Source: an uncultured Collinsella sp.
Lineage (GTDB): Bacteria; Actinomycetota; Coriobacteriia; Coriobacteriales; Coriobacteriaceae
Assembly (NCBI GenBank): GCA_900541885.1
Contig: UQKW01000001.1
Coordinates: 147,300-211,299 of the forward strand
Direction of reading: 5' to 3'
Length of the DNA stretch: 64,000 bases
Shown: positions 27,473 through 35,806 of the stretch, piece by piece
Numbering within the stretch: position 1 is the stretch's first letter
How the letters are laid out: each line of letters starts with the position of its first letter
Position numbers and translations under genes: made by a program
The notes under the pieces: model-generated
Seen by the model: only the letters and a program-made list of their open reading frames with translations
The model's database searches: none
What the model was told of the DNA's origin: nothing

Positions 27473-27985
27473 GTGGCCGAACACGAGCACGGCTGCGGGT
27501 ACGAGCACGAGCATCCGCACGGGGCGGACGGTGACGCGGGCTGCCACTGTAGTGGCTCCGGCTCCGAGCTGGTCCGTTTTTCGGTTACCGCACCCGACGA
27601 CCTGCTGCGCCGTTTTGACGAGCAGATCGCGCGCCGCGGCGACGTGGCCAACCGCTCCGAGGCCGTGCGCGATTTGATTCGCGCCTCGATCGCCAAAGAG
27701 CAGATGCGCACGCCCGATGAGCACGTTATCGGGTCGCTCACCATGATCTACGACCATCACACCGGCGATCTGACGCGCCGCCTGGACGAGGTGCAGCACG
27801 ACTACACCAACGAGATCGTATCGACCATGCACGTGCATCTGGATCACCACAACTGCTTGGAGATTCTGGCGCTCAAGGGTCGCGGCGAGCGCGTCTACGA
27901 ACTAGCCGACCGTCTGCTGGGCCTGCGCGGCGTTAAGCACGGCGAGCTCACGTGCGCCGCCACCAAGCAGAGCCTGGGGCTGTAG
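27473..27985 (+). CDS. nikR: Nickel-responsive regulator NikR
   Basis: 170 aa, longer than the usual 130-140. Extra N-terminal tail (1-33) is packed with His, Asp and Cys (EHEHGCGYEHEHPHG, GCHC), a likely metal buffer. Then a ribbon-helix-helix domain (ELVRFSVTAPDDLLRRFDEQIARRGDVANRSEAVRDLIR) and the ACT-like domain with the nickel site: His in VQHD, HVH, and Cys in HHNCLEI. It represses nickel uptake when nickel is present. It precedes the hyp genes, which need nickel for hydrogenase. Confidence 0.93.
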   Translation: MAEHEHGCGYEHEHPHGADGDAGCHCSGSGSELVRFSVTAPDDLLRRFDEQIARRGDVANRSEAVRDLIRASIAKEQMRTPDEHVIGSLTMIYDHHTGDLTRRLDEVQHDYTNEIVSTMHVHLDHHNCLEILALKGRGERVYELADRLLGLRGVKHGELTCAATKQSLGL

Positions 27986-28004
27986 CGGGATTTCCCGCAG
28001 CGCA

Positions 28005-28086
28005 CCTGCCAAAAAGGGACAGGTTTGTTTTGGCAGGTTTAGAAGTTCTACCTACCAAAATAAACCTGTCCCTTTTTGGTCGGTTT
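28005..28086. repeat. Double hairpin repeat, GGGACAGG family
   Basis: Two units face each other: cctgccaaaaagggacagg... and ...cctgtccctttttggtcgg. Each is itself a hairpin (cctgccaaaa with ttttggcagg), and the whole forms a longer inverted repeat of about 37-bp arms with few mismatches. It lies between nikR and hypF. Confidence 0.8.
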
Positions 28087-28102
28087 TGATGAGGGGTGTC
28101 GC

Positions 28103-30574
28103 ATGCGGCATGTGCATATTCATGTGACGGGCATTGTGCAGGGCGTTGGCATGCGACCGTTTGTGTATCGCGAGGCCATGGCACATGGCATTTGTGGATG
28201 GGTGCTCAATGCGGGCGACGGCGTGCATATCGAGGCGCACGCTCCGGCCGATGCGCTCGATGCTTTTGTTGCCGCGCTTTCTGAGCATGCGCCTGCGGCA
28301 GCCCGCGTAGAGCATGTCGAGGTTGTGGACTTGGCAGCCAACGGTTGGGATGCCGCCAACGAACAGGGCTTTCGCATCGTAGCATCGCAGGACCGGACCG
28401 CGCACACGACGCTCGTCTCGCCCGATATCGCCACCTGCAACGATTGCTTGCGCGAATTGTTCGATCCCGCCGACCGACGCTATCACTACCCCTTTATCAA
28501 CTGCACTAACTGCGGGCCACGCTTTACCATCATCCGATCGTTGCCTTATGACCGAGCGGCCACGTCGATGGATTGTTTTCCCATGTGTCCCAGGTGTGCC
28601 GCGGAGTATGCCGACCCACTCGACCGGCGTTTTCACGCGCAGCCCGATGCCTGCTTTGATTGCGGTCCGCATATTACGTGGCGCGAGGCTGTAAACAGCG
28701 ATGCGTGCGGGAATTCGTCCGCGACACCGGCCGTCGGCACCACACGCGAGGCCAGCGACGCTATCATCGAGCGCTGCGTTGAGCTGCTGGCCAGCGGTGG
28801 CATCGTCGCCATCAAGGGCCTGGGCGGATTCCATCTATCCTGTGACGCTGCCAACGAGCAGGCGGTGGCCGAGCTGCGCCGTCGCAAGCGTCGCAGCAAT
28901 AAGCCGCTTGCCGTCATGGTGCGCAGTCTTGCCGATGCCGGGCGCCTGTGCCATATCGACGATGCTGAACGCGATCTGCTCGCCGGCAGTATCCGCCCCA
29001 TCGTGCTGCTGCGCCGGCGGGCTGTTTGCGGGAACGACGGCGATTCTTCCGACGCCCTCGTACTCGCACCGTCCGTCGCGCGCGACCTGCCCGAACTTGG
29101 CGTTATGCTCCCCTACACCCCGCTTCAGCATCTTCTGCTTGCAGCTGCCGCGTCGCACGGTATGCACGCGCTCGTCATGACCAGCGGCAACCTGAGCGAA
29201 GAGCCCATCGAGACCGATGACGATCTTGCCTGGGAGCGCCTCGTTGCCGCCGGCATTGCCGACGCGCTGCTCGGCAACGATCGAGCGATTCTCTCGCGCT
29301 ATGACGATTCCGTGGTGCGCGTGGTCGACGGCGCCGTTATGCCCGTTCGCCGCGCTCGTGGATATGCACCCCAGCCGCTGCCGTTGCCGGCGCTCGACGG
29401 CGCTCCGTCCTGCGTACTCGCCTGCGGGCCGCAACAAAAGGCCACGATTACGCTCACGCGTGAAGGGACGAACGGCGAGGCGACCTGTTTTGTGTCGCAG
29501 CATATCGGCGATGTTGAAAACGGCGGGACCTTCGATGCCTGGAACGCCGCGCGCACGCGCTTGGAAGATCTCTTTGACTTGGCGCCCGCCGCCTTGGCCT
29601 GCGATTTACACCCCAGCTATCTATCGGGCCAGTGGGCGCGCGAGCAGGCGCGAAAATGCAATCTGCCGCTCGTCGAGGTGCAGCACCATCATGCGCATAT
29701 CGCGAGCGTAATGGCCGAGGCCATCGCCGCGAGCCAGCTTACAACCGACGCGCGCGTCCTTGGCATCGCCTTTGACGGCACCGGCGCCGGCACCGATGGG
29801 ACCATTTGGGGCGGCGAGTTTCTTGTTGCCAGCCTTGGCGGCTTTGAGCGCGCCGCGCATTTGCGCACCTGGGCGCTCCCCGGTGGGGCGGCCTCCGTGC
29901 GCGACGCCCGCCGCAACGCCTTCGCCCTGCTCAGTGAGCTCGGCCTGCTCGAGCACCCAGGTGCCGCTCGGCTTTTGGACAGCCTCGACGAACAAACGCG
30001 CAGCGTGACAGCCACCATGATCGAGCGCGGCATCAACAGCCCGCGTACCAGCAGCATGGGGCGTCTCTTTGATGCCGCGGCAGCAATTCTGGGCATCTGC
30101 GACAAGGCAACCTACGAGGGCGAACCCGCCATAGAACTCGAAGCCGCCGCCTGGCGCGCGCTCGACAACGAAATCGCCCATTTTCCCGACGACAACGCCG
30201 GCTATTTCGCATCTGGCCCATCGTGGCTGGACGGCCCCTATGTTCTGGACCAGAAAGCGCTCTTTGAGGCACTTTTGGGAGGAATTGAAGCCGGAGCGCC
30301 CGCCGACAGGCTCGCACTCGATTTCCATGTCGCCGTCGCGCGCTCCTCGGCGCGCATCGCCAGCGATATCTGCGTGCACGAGGGCATCGACACCGTCGCG
30401 CTCTCGGGCGGCGTGTTCATGAACCGACTTCTGCTTCAGCTTCTCACCCGCGAGCTCAAAAGCGCAGGCTTTACTGTCCTTGTCCCCCACACCGTACCCG
30501 TCAATGACGGCTGCATCGCCTACGGTCAGGCAGCAGTCGCACGCACTCGCCTCGCACAGGTCGCGCCACAATAG
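28103..30574 (+). CDS. hypF: Hydrogenase maturation carbamoyltransferase HypF
   Basis: 823 aa from the ATG at 28103, with GAGGGG upstream. Order: acylphosphatase domain (VTGIVQGVGMRPFVYREA, 1-90); two zinc-finger motifs with paired cysteines (CNDC, CTNC, CPRC, CFDC, about 110-185); YrdC-like adenylation domain (about 220-400); Kae1-like domain with VQHHHAHIASVMAE near 535. The protein makes the carbamoyl group, from carbamoyl phosphate and ATP, that becomes the CN ligands of [NiFe] hydrogenase. It hands it to HypE, encoded downstream. Confidence 0.96.
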   Translation: MRHVHIHVTGIVQGVGMRPFVYREAMAHGICGWVLNAGDGVHIEAHAPADALDAFVAALSEHAPAAARVEHVEVVDLAANGWDAANEQGFRIVASQDRTAHTTLVSPDIATCNDCLRELFDPADRRYHYPFINCTNCGPRFTIIRSLPYDRAATSMDCFPMCPRCAAEYADPLDRRFHAQPDACFDCGPHITWREAVNSDACGNSSATPAVGTTREASDAIIERCVELLASGGIVAIKGLGGFHLSCDAANEQAVAELRRRKRRSNKPLAVMVRSLADAGRLCHIDDAERDLLAGSIRPIVLLRRRAVCGNDGDSSDALVLAPSVARDLPELGVMLPYTPLQHLLLAAAASHGMHALVMTSGNLSEEPIETDDDLAWERLVAAGIADALLGNDRAILSRYDDSVVRVVDGAVMPVRRARGYAPQPLPLPALDGAPSCVLACGPQQKATITLTREGTNGEATCFVSQHIGDVENGGTFDAWNAARTRLEDLFDLAPAALACDLHPSYLSGQWAREQARKCNLPLVEVQHHHAHIASVMAEAIAASQLTTDARVLGIAFDGTGAGTDGTIWGGEFLVASLGGFERAAHLRTWALPGGAASVRDARRNAFALLSELGLLEHPGAARLLDSLDEQTRSVTATMIERGINSPRTSSMGRLFDAAAAILGICDKATYEGEPAIELEAAAWRALDNEIAHFPDDNAGYFASGPSWLDGPYVLDQKALFEALLGGIEAGAPADRLALDFHVAVARSSARIASDICVHEGIDTVALSGGVFMNRLLLQLLTRELKSAGFTVLVPHTVPVNDGCIAYGQAAVARTRLAQVAPQ

Positions 30575-30705
30575 GCTGTTCGGCCAGCCCGCAAGCCGCC
30601 GTCTCACAGGTGTAGCGCGTTTGCCCGCAGCGCCCGCGAGCGCTACCATCAACTGATGGATTATTGAGCGCCCGTCCAGCGCAAAGCGTATAAAAGGGGA
30701 ACAAT

Positions 30706-30966
30706 ATGTGCCTTGCCGTTCCCGGTAAAGTAGTCAAACGCGACGACGACCTCAAGGCCACCGTCGACATGATGGGCATCGAGCGCCCCGTGTCGCTGCG
30801 ACTCGTGCCGACGGCGCAGGTTGGCGACTATATTCTCGTACACGCCGGCTTTGGCATCCAGATTGTCAACGAGCAGGAAGCGCAGGAAACGCTCGAGCTT
30901 GTTAACGCCATGTCCGAGCTGGTCGAAGAAGACCAGCTTGCCACCAACCCGGCGGAGGCTTACTAG
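30706..30966 (+). CDS. hypC: Hydrogenase maturation chaperone HypC
   Basis: 86 aa. It starts MCLAVPGKV, the family signature with the essential Cys2. It binds the Fe(CN)2CO unit together with HypD and carries it to the large subunit. Its stop codon overlaps the hypD start by one base. AGGGG lies before the ATG. Confidence 0.97.
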   Translation: MCLAVPGKVVKRDDDLKATVDMMGIERPVSLRLVPTAQVGDYILVHAGFGIQIVNEQEAQETLELVNAMSELVEEDQLATNPAEAY

Positions 30967-32078
30967 TGGCGCCCGAGCAGCCGGCTCGCTCCGGTATCGA
31001 CTTCTCGGCATTCCGCGATCCCAAGCTGGCTCGCGAGCTCATCGAGCGCATTCATGAGCTTGTCGGCGACCGCGCCATCAACCTTATGGAAGTCTGCGGC
31101 ACGCATACCGTGAGCATCGGGCGTTATGGCTTTCGCTCCATTATGCCGGCCGGGCTCAAGCTGCTGAGCGGCCCAGGCTGCCCCGTCTGCGTCACCGCCA
31201 ACCGCGACATCGACCACGCGATCGCGCTCGCCAACATAGACCGCGCCATCATCACCACCTTTGGCGACATGATGCGCGTGCCCGGATCATCCACCTCGCT
31301 CGCTGCGCAAAAGGCGGCAGGGCGCGATATTCGCATCGTCTATTCCCCGCTCGACGCGCTCGACATTGCCAAGCAAAACCCCGATCGCCCGGTCATTTTT
31401 ATGGGCGTGGGCTTTGAGACTACGACGCCCACCATCGCCGCCGCCATCTTGGAGGCCGATGCACGCGGACTCCAGAACTTCTCGGTCTACTGCGCCCACA
31501 AGACCACGCCGCCGGCGCTGCGCGCCATCGCCAACGATCCCGAGACCACTATCGACGGCTTCATCCTGCCGGGCCACGTCGCCACCATCACGGGCTTAGC
31601 CCCCTTTGGCTTTTTGGTCGACGAGTTTAAGACTCCAGGCGTGGTAACGGGATTTGAGCCGGTCGACATCTTGCAGGGTATCTGCATGCTGGTCCAGATG
31701 GTTGTTGAGGGGCAACCCGCGATCGACAACGCCTACCGTCGCGGCGTCAATGCCGACGGCAATCCTGTGGCGCGCCAGCTGGTCGAGCAGGTATTTGAGC
31801 CGTGCGATACCACGTGGCGCGGGCTGGGATCGATTGCGGCTTCGGGACTCGCCATTCGTCCCGAGTTTTCGCACTTTGATGCCAGCATGCGCTTTGACGT
31901 GTCCATCGAGCCGACGGTCGAGCCACGCGGGTGCCGCTGCGGCGACGTGCTGCGCGGGGCCATTACGCCGAGCGACTGCCCCCTGTTCGGCCACGCTTGT
32001 ACGCCCGAGCATCCCGTCGGCCCCTGCATGGTGAGCTCCGAGGGCAGCTGCGCAGCATATTTCCGCTACCGAGGCTAA
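30966..32078 (+). CDS. hypD: Hydrogenase maturation Fe-S protein HypD
   Basis: 370 aa, GTG start overlapping the hypC stop. Key motifs: MEVCGTHTVSIGRYG, LLSGPGCPVCVT, FMGVGFETTTPT, PGHVATI and a Cys-rich end (CRCGDVLRG, CPLFGHACTP, GPCMVSSEGSC) that binds the [4Fe-4S] cluster. It is the scaffold on which the Fe(CN)2CO group is built with HypC. Confidence 0.97.
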   Translation: MAPEQPARSGIDFSAFRDPKLARELIERIHELVGDRAINLMEVCGTHTVSIGRYGFRSIMPAGLKLLSGPGCPVCVTANRDIDHAIALANIDRAIITTFGDMMRVPGSSTSLAAQKAAGRDIRIVYSPLDALDIAKQNPDRPVIFMGVGFETTTPTIAAAILEADARGLQNFSVYCAHKTTPPALRAIANDPETTIDGFILPGHVATITGLAPFGFLVDEFKTPGVVTGFEPVDILQGICMLVQMVVEGQPAIDNAYRRGVNADGNPVARQLVEQVFEPCDTTWRGLGSIAASGLAIRPEFSHFDASMRFDVSIEPTVEPRGCRCGDVLRGAITPSDCPLFGHACTPEHPVGPCMVSSEGSCAAYFRYRG

Positions 32079-32162
32079 TAGGTTCCGCCGTTCTAACGAA
32101 CGGCGGACCAGTCGACGCTGCGCCTCACCCATATAATTCCACCCACGATTGGAGTTTTCGAT

Positions 32163-33197
32163 ATGTCCCATAGCATCACCGACAGCACCGTCCTGTTAGG
32201 CCACGGCTCTGGCGGTCAGATGATGAAACGCATCATCGATGAGGTCTTTTTGGATGCCTTTGGGTCGCCCGAGCTGCTCGAGGGCAACGACGCCGGCGTC
32301 GCTACGCTGCCCGCGAGCGGGCGCATCGCCATGTCGACCGACAGCTTTGTAGTCTCGCCGCAGTTCTTCCCCGGTGGCAACATCGGCCGCCTCGCTGTAT
32401 GCGGAACCGTCAACGACGTCGCGACCTCGGGCGCCAACGTGCGCTACCTATCGTGCGGCTTTATCCTCGAAGAGGGCTATCCCATGGATAAGCTCCGCCA
32501 GATTGTGCAGACGATGGCCGAGACGGCGCGCGAGGCGGGCGTGTCCATAATCACGGGCGACACTAAGGTGGTCGAGCGCGGCGGGGCCGACGGCGTCTAT
32601 ATCAATACCGCCGGCGTGGGCGAGGTGCCTGCGGGCGTGGCGCTCAGCGGCGCAAACTGCCAGCCCGGCGATGTCATCCTGGTCTCGGGTACACTGGGCG
32701 ACCACGGCATCGCCATCATGAGCCAACGCGAGGGTCTGGCGTTTTCGAGCACCATCGAAAGCGATGCCGCGCCGCTCAACCACCTGATTGCCGATGTGCT
32801 TGCCGCAGCACCCGACACACGCTGCTTCCGCGACCCCACGCGCGGTGGCCTGGCCTCGACGCTCAACGAGTTTGCGCAGGCCAGCGGCGTTGCCATGGAG
32901 ATCGACGAGAAAGCTGTGCCCGTGCGCCCCGACGTGCAGGCAGCCTGCGAGATGCTCGGCTACGATGTGCTGCAGGTGGCAAACGAGGGCAAGATGGTCG
33001 CCGTCGTGCCGGCCGAGCAGGCCGATGCCGCGCTGGCCGCCATGCGCGCCGCCCGCTACGGCGAGAATGCCGCCGTCATCGGTCGCGTGCTGCCACTTGC
33101 CGAGGGCACCCGCCCCGCCGTGCGCGTGCGCACCGGCTGGGGCTCGACTCGTATCCTCGACATGCTCGTGGGAGAGCAGCTGCCGAGAATTTGCTAG
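32163..33197 (+). CDS. hypE: Hydrogenase maturation protein HypE
   Basis: 344 aa, an AIR-synthase-type ATP enzyme. It begins VLLGHGSGGQMMKRII, carries DRDLT-like segments such as RDPTRGGLASTLNEFA, and ends in PRIC. The terminal cysteine accepts the carbamoyl group from HypF and is dehydrated to thiocyanate, the cyanide donor. It is the last gene of hypF-C-D-E. hypA and hypB are not in the window. Confidence 0.97.
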   Translation: MSHSITDSTVLLGHGSGGQMMKRIIDEVFLDAFGSPELLEGNDAGVATLPASGRIAMSTDSFVVSPQFFPGGNIGRLAVCGTVNDVATSGANVRYLSCGFILEEGYPMDKLRQIVQTMAETAREAGVSIITGDTKVVERGGADGVYINTAGVGEVPAGVALSGANCQPGDVILVSGTLGDHGIAIMSQREGLAFSSTIESDAAPLNHLIADVLAAAPDTRCFRDPTRGGLASTLNEFAQASGVAMEIDEKAVPVRPDVQAACEMLGYDVLQVANEGKMVAVVPAEQADAALAAMRAARYGENAAVIGRVLPLAEGTRPAVRVRTGWGSTRILDMLVGEQLPRIC

Positions 33198-33321
33198 GGC
33201 GGAACCGCACGGTCGGCGCGATGCGGCTTGATATCCCTGGAGATGTTCAGATTCCAAGCTCGCCCAACGCGGAAGCCCAGTATTATGAGGTGCGTTTTTA
33301 AAGCCAATGACGGGAGCTTTC

Positions 33322-33990
33322 ATGGCAGCAGCTTTTTCCCATGTGATCTTTGATCTGGACGGCACCATCCTCAACACGCTCGAGGACCTGGCGGCCGCCG
33401 GCAACCATACCTGCGAGACGCACGGCTGGCCCACGTTTGCCGTAGACGAGTACCGCTACAAGGTGGGAAACGGCATGCTCAAGCTGGTTGAACGCTTTAT
33501 GCCCGCCGAGTACGCGGGAGACAGCCGTATGTTTGAGCAGACGCTTGCCGAGTTTAGGGCTTACTACGGCGAGCACAAGGAGGACCACACTGCCCCCTAT
33601 GCCGGCACGATCGAGATGCTCGACCGCCTGCGCGCCGCGGGTGTGCAGCTTGCCGTGCTCACCAACAAGGATCACGTCTCGGCAGTTCCGCTTATCGGGA
33701 AGTATTTTGGTTCTGAGTGCTTTGCGCTGGTACAGGGCCGTGTCGATGCGTTTCCGCCTAAGCCCGAAGCACCCGTCACGCTGCATGTGATGGAGGAGCT
33801 GGGCGCCGATCCGGCAACCACGATCTATGTGGGCGATTCCAATGTCGATATCCTAACCGGTCACAACGCCGGCCTTAAGAGCGCGGGCGTCAGCTGGGGC
33901 TTCCGCGGCCGCGCAGAGCTGGAAGCCGCCGGCGCCGACTACGTGGTGGACACCCAAGCAGAGCTCGCGGCGCTGGTGCTGGGCGAGTAA
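33322..33990 (+). CDS. HAD-family phosphatase (phosphoglycolate phosphatase-like)
   Basis: 222 aa from the ATG at 33322, with GGGAGC 4 nt upstream. Motif I is FDLDGTILNT (nucleophile Asp near 11), motif II is AVLTNKDH, motif III is PKPEAPVTL and motif IV is YVGDSNVDILTGHNAG. A helical cap at 15-85 puts it in the Gph/PGP subfamily. The substrate is uncertain: phosphoglycolate or another small phosphate. It comes after hypE but has its own ribosome site and a 124-bp gap. Confidence 0.88.
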   Translation: MAAAFSHVIFDLDGTILNTLEDLAAAGNHTCETHGWPTFAVDEYRYKVGNGMLKLVERFMPAEYAGDSRMFEQTLAEFRAYYGEHKEDHTAPYAGTIEMLDRLRAAGVQLAVLTNKDHVSAVPLIGKYFGSECFALVQGRVDAFPPKPEAPVTLHVMEELGADPATTIYVGDSNVDILTGHNAGLKSAGVSWGFRGRAELEAAGADYVVDTQAELAALVLGE

Positions 33991-34058
33991 CCACTCATCC
34001 CTTCCACGGGTAGCTAATGTGGGACGGGACTCTTTTAGCTGCCCCCGCAACAAAGAAA

Positions 34059-34104
34059 TGTCCCCGACTGCCGGCAGAAAAGGAACGTCCCCAAGTGCCG
34101 CCTT
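34059..34104. repeat. GTCCCC-family repeat, intact copy
   Basis: tgtccccga, palindrome ctgccggcag (34068-34077), aaaaggaacgtccccaagtgcc. This is the uninterrupted form of the site into which the insertion sequence at 12737-14297 has gone. Confidence 0.75.
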
Positions 34105-34142
34105 CGACAGCGATGGCAACGCCACAGGCACAAGTGCCACTT

Positions 34143-34325
34143 TAAGCCAGCCAAGGGAACGCCGTTGTTTTGGCAACGACAGCGAAAGCCCGCCAGAGCG
34201 AGCAAGGCGCCTTGAAACGAGGCGGCATTGACCTTCTGGTCATGCCGCCGAAGTTGAAAGGCAGATTGCCGCTCTGGCGGGCTTGCAGCGTCGAGCAGTT
34301 GCGGCGTTTGGTAAAACGCCGCAAC
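34143..34325 (-). ncRNA. Structured 3' element, copy A (after the lipoprotein gene)
   Basis: On the minus strand it begins 3 nt after the stop codon. P1: 10-bp stem GTTGCGGCGT/ACGCCGCAAC with loop TTTACCAA (34298-34325). A conserved CGACGCTGC follows. P2: AGCCCGCCAGAGCG pairs with CGCTCTGGCGGGCT. P3: GGCGGCAT-GACC-AGAA-GGTC-A-ATGCCGCC. A second copy at 42124-42312 keeps loops and layout, but its P1 and P3 stems differ in sequence and still pair. It is probably an RNA; alternatives are a mobile hairpin or a 3'-UTR stability element. Confidence 0.7.
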
Positions 34326-34328
34326 GAA

Positions 34329-34886
34329 CTAGCTCATCATCGCATTCATCATCTCGGTGGTTGCGGAATCGTCGGCGGACCACTCGTTATCCTCGTTGGC
34401 GGAATACTTAAAGGTGACCTTGGTGTCCTTGGTCTTAGCGGCCTTGGTCACGTCGACCATGACCTGGCCGGCCATCTTGTACAGGTCGTCCTCGGACGGC
34501 AGCTCGTCGAGCGCTGCGACCTTCTCCTGATACTGAGTAGCAAAATCTTCGACAATCTTGTTCATGGACTTGCAGGTTATGGTGACCTCGGCGGTCGCGG
34601 TGCCCTTGTCCTCGTCGACCGTCACATCGCCGATCTTGTAGTCAAAGCCCTCGAGATAGCTCTTGGCATACTCCTTGGGATCGATGCCCAGCTGCTCAAA
34701 CTCGTCGCCCGAAGCCTCTTCCAGGCCGGAGAGGAAGTCATCGCCGCCGTTCTTGATCTCGTCAAACTGACTCGTAAGGTCATTGGTGATGAGCTCCTCC
34801 ACCGAAGGCCCTCCGCAGCCGGAAAGCAAAACCACGCACGCGACCAGGGCAGCCATCAGGGGCGCAAGCAGCAGCTTCTTTTTCAT
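34329..34886 (-). CDS. Small secreted lipoprotein
   Basis: 185 aa from the ATG at 34886, with TTGGAGGAA upstream. A lipoprotein signal peptide KKKLLLAPLMAALVACVVLLSGC has its lipobox Cys at residue 24, so the mature protein is anchored to the outer membrane face. The rest is acidic and mixed alpha/beta (VEELITNDLTSQFDEIKNGG; a tail with NEWSADDSATTEMMNAMMS), a pattern seen in DUF5105-like lipoproteins. Function unknown. The structured element begins directly after its stop. Confidence 0.85.
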   Translation of the reverse strand: MKKKLLLAPLMAALVACVVLLSGCGGPSVEELITNDLTSQFDEIKNGGDDFLSGLEEASGDEFEQLGIDPKEYAKSYLEGFDYKIGDVTVDEDKGTATAEVTITCKSMNKIVEDFATQYQEKVAALDELPSEDDLYKMAGQVMVDVTKAAKTKDTKVTFKYSANEDNEWSADDSATTEMMNAMMS

Positions 34887-35062
34887 GACATTCCTCCAAA
34901 CAAGCGGCGCCGCGCTCCCTACGCAGCGCACGTCGTGACAGTAAGTCCATATTAGCGGCCCGGCCCAACCCCCTGCGTCGCAAAAGCGCAGGCGGCTCAA
35001 TTTGACGAACGAATGGCCCTTAAGGCAAGCCCCCTGCAATAAAATGCACCTGCTTAGCCTAT

Positions 35063-35096
35063 TAAAAAAGGGTGGCCGGATAACCCGACCACCCTT
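35063..35096 (-). terminator. Terminator after the PTS IIA gene
   Basis: On the minus strand aagggtggtcgg pairs with ccggccaccctt and is followed by six T. Confidence 0.85.
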
Positions 35097-35119
35097 GTGC
35101 ATCTTCTGGATGCCGCAGA

Positions 35120-35656
35120 CTACTTGCGGACGACCTTAACGATGGCGTCACCGGCGGCGACGGCAGACTCAGCCTCGACGGCGAGCTCGACATCGGCAAA
35201 CTCGGCGGTGTTGGACACGGCCACGACGACGCAGTCCTTGTAACCGGCGGCAGCGATCTTGGCGCGGTCGATCTTGAGCAAGGGCTGGCCAGCCTTAACG
35301 ACATCGTCAGCCTTGACGAAGCCCTCGAAGCCGTCGCCGTTCATGTTGACGGTATCGACGCCAACGTGCACCAGAACCTCGATGCCGCTATCGGACTGCA
35401 GGCCCACGGCGTGACCCATGGTGACGGTCACCTTGCCGTCGCAGGGAGCGTAGACCAGATCGTCCTCGGGCCACACGGCGCAGCCCTTGCCCAGCACCTC
35501 GCCGCTAAAGACGGGATCGGGCACGTCGGCCATCTTGATGACCTTGCCCTTGACGGGCGAGCACAGCACGTCGGCGCCGGCAGAAGTAGAGATGGAGGCA
35601 GGAGCAGCGGCAGCCGCGGGCTCAGCCTTCTTCTTGAACATGTCAAACAGACCCAT
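35120..35656 (-). CDS. PTS glucose-type EIIA protein
   Basis: 178 aa from the ATG at 35656 (AGGAG upstream). A short Lys/Ala-rich head (MGLFDMFKKKAEPAAAAA) precedes the EIIA-Glc domain: VLCSPVKGKVIKMADVPDPVFSGEVLGKG, GHAVGLQSDSGIEVLVHVGVDTVNMNG (the His in VHVGVDT receives the phosphate from HPr), then KAGQPLLKID. It passes phosphate to IIB domains. It is a free-standing IIA, which fits the IIBC transporter at 46503-47930, whose gene has no IIA domain. Confidence 0.94.
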   Translation of the reverse strand: MGLFDMFKKKAEPAAAAAPASISTSAGADVLCSPVKGKVIKMADVPDPVFSGEVLGKGCAVWPEDDLVYAPCDGKVTVTMGHAVGLQSDSGIEVLVHVGVDTVNMNGDGFEGFVKADDVVKAGQPLLKIDRAKIAAAGYKDCVVVAVSNTAEFADVELAVEAESAVAAGDAIVKVVRK

Positions 35657-35806
35657 ACGTTTTCTCCTCTTGATTAAGCGCAACGTTATGCGCATGCCTA
35701 TGGTGATTATAGTGCCAAATGATCAAATTGCTGAGGTGAGGGCTCGAATCGCAAGCCCTTCCAAGCCCTTCCCAAAACCTTTTACCAGTGGCACTCATAT
35801 TGTCGA

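Noticed and set aside
27094..27744. Minus-strand gene opposite nikR
   Set aside because: Shadow of nikR and the small helical gene; Ser/Arg/Cys-rich, no ribosome site.
35696..35806. Antiterminator (RAT) site before the GH1 gene
   Set aside because: The spacer is downstream of GH1 on the minus strand and no BglG/LicT gene or matching hairpin pair is present.
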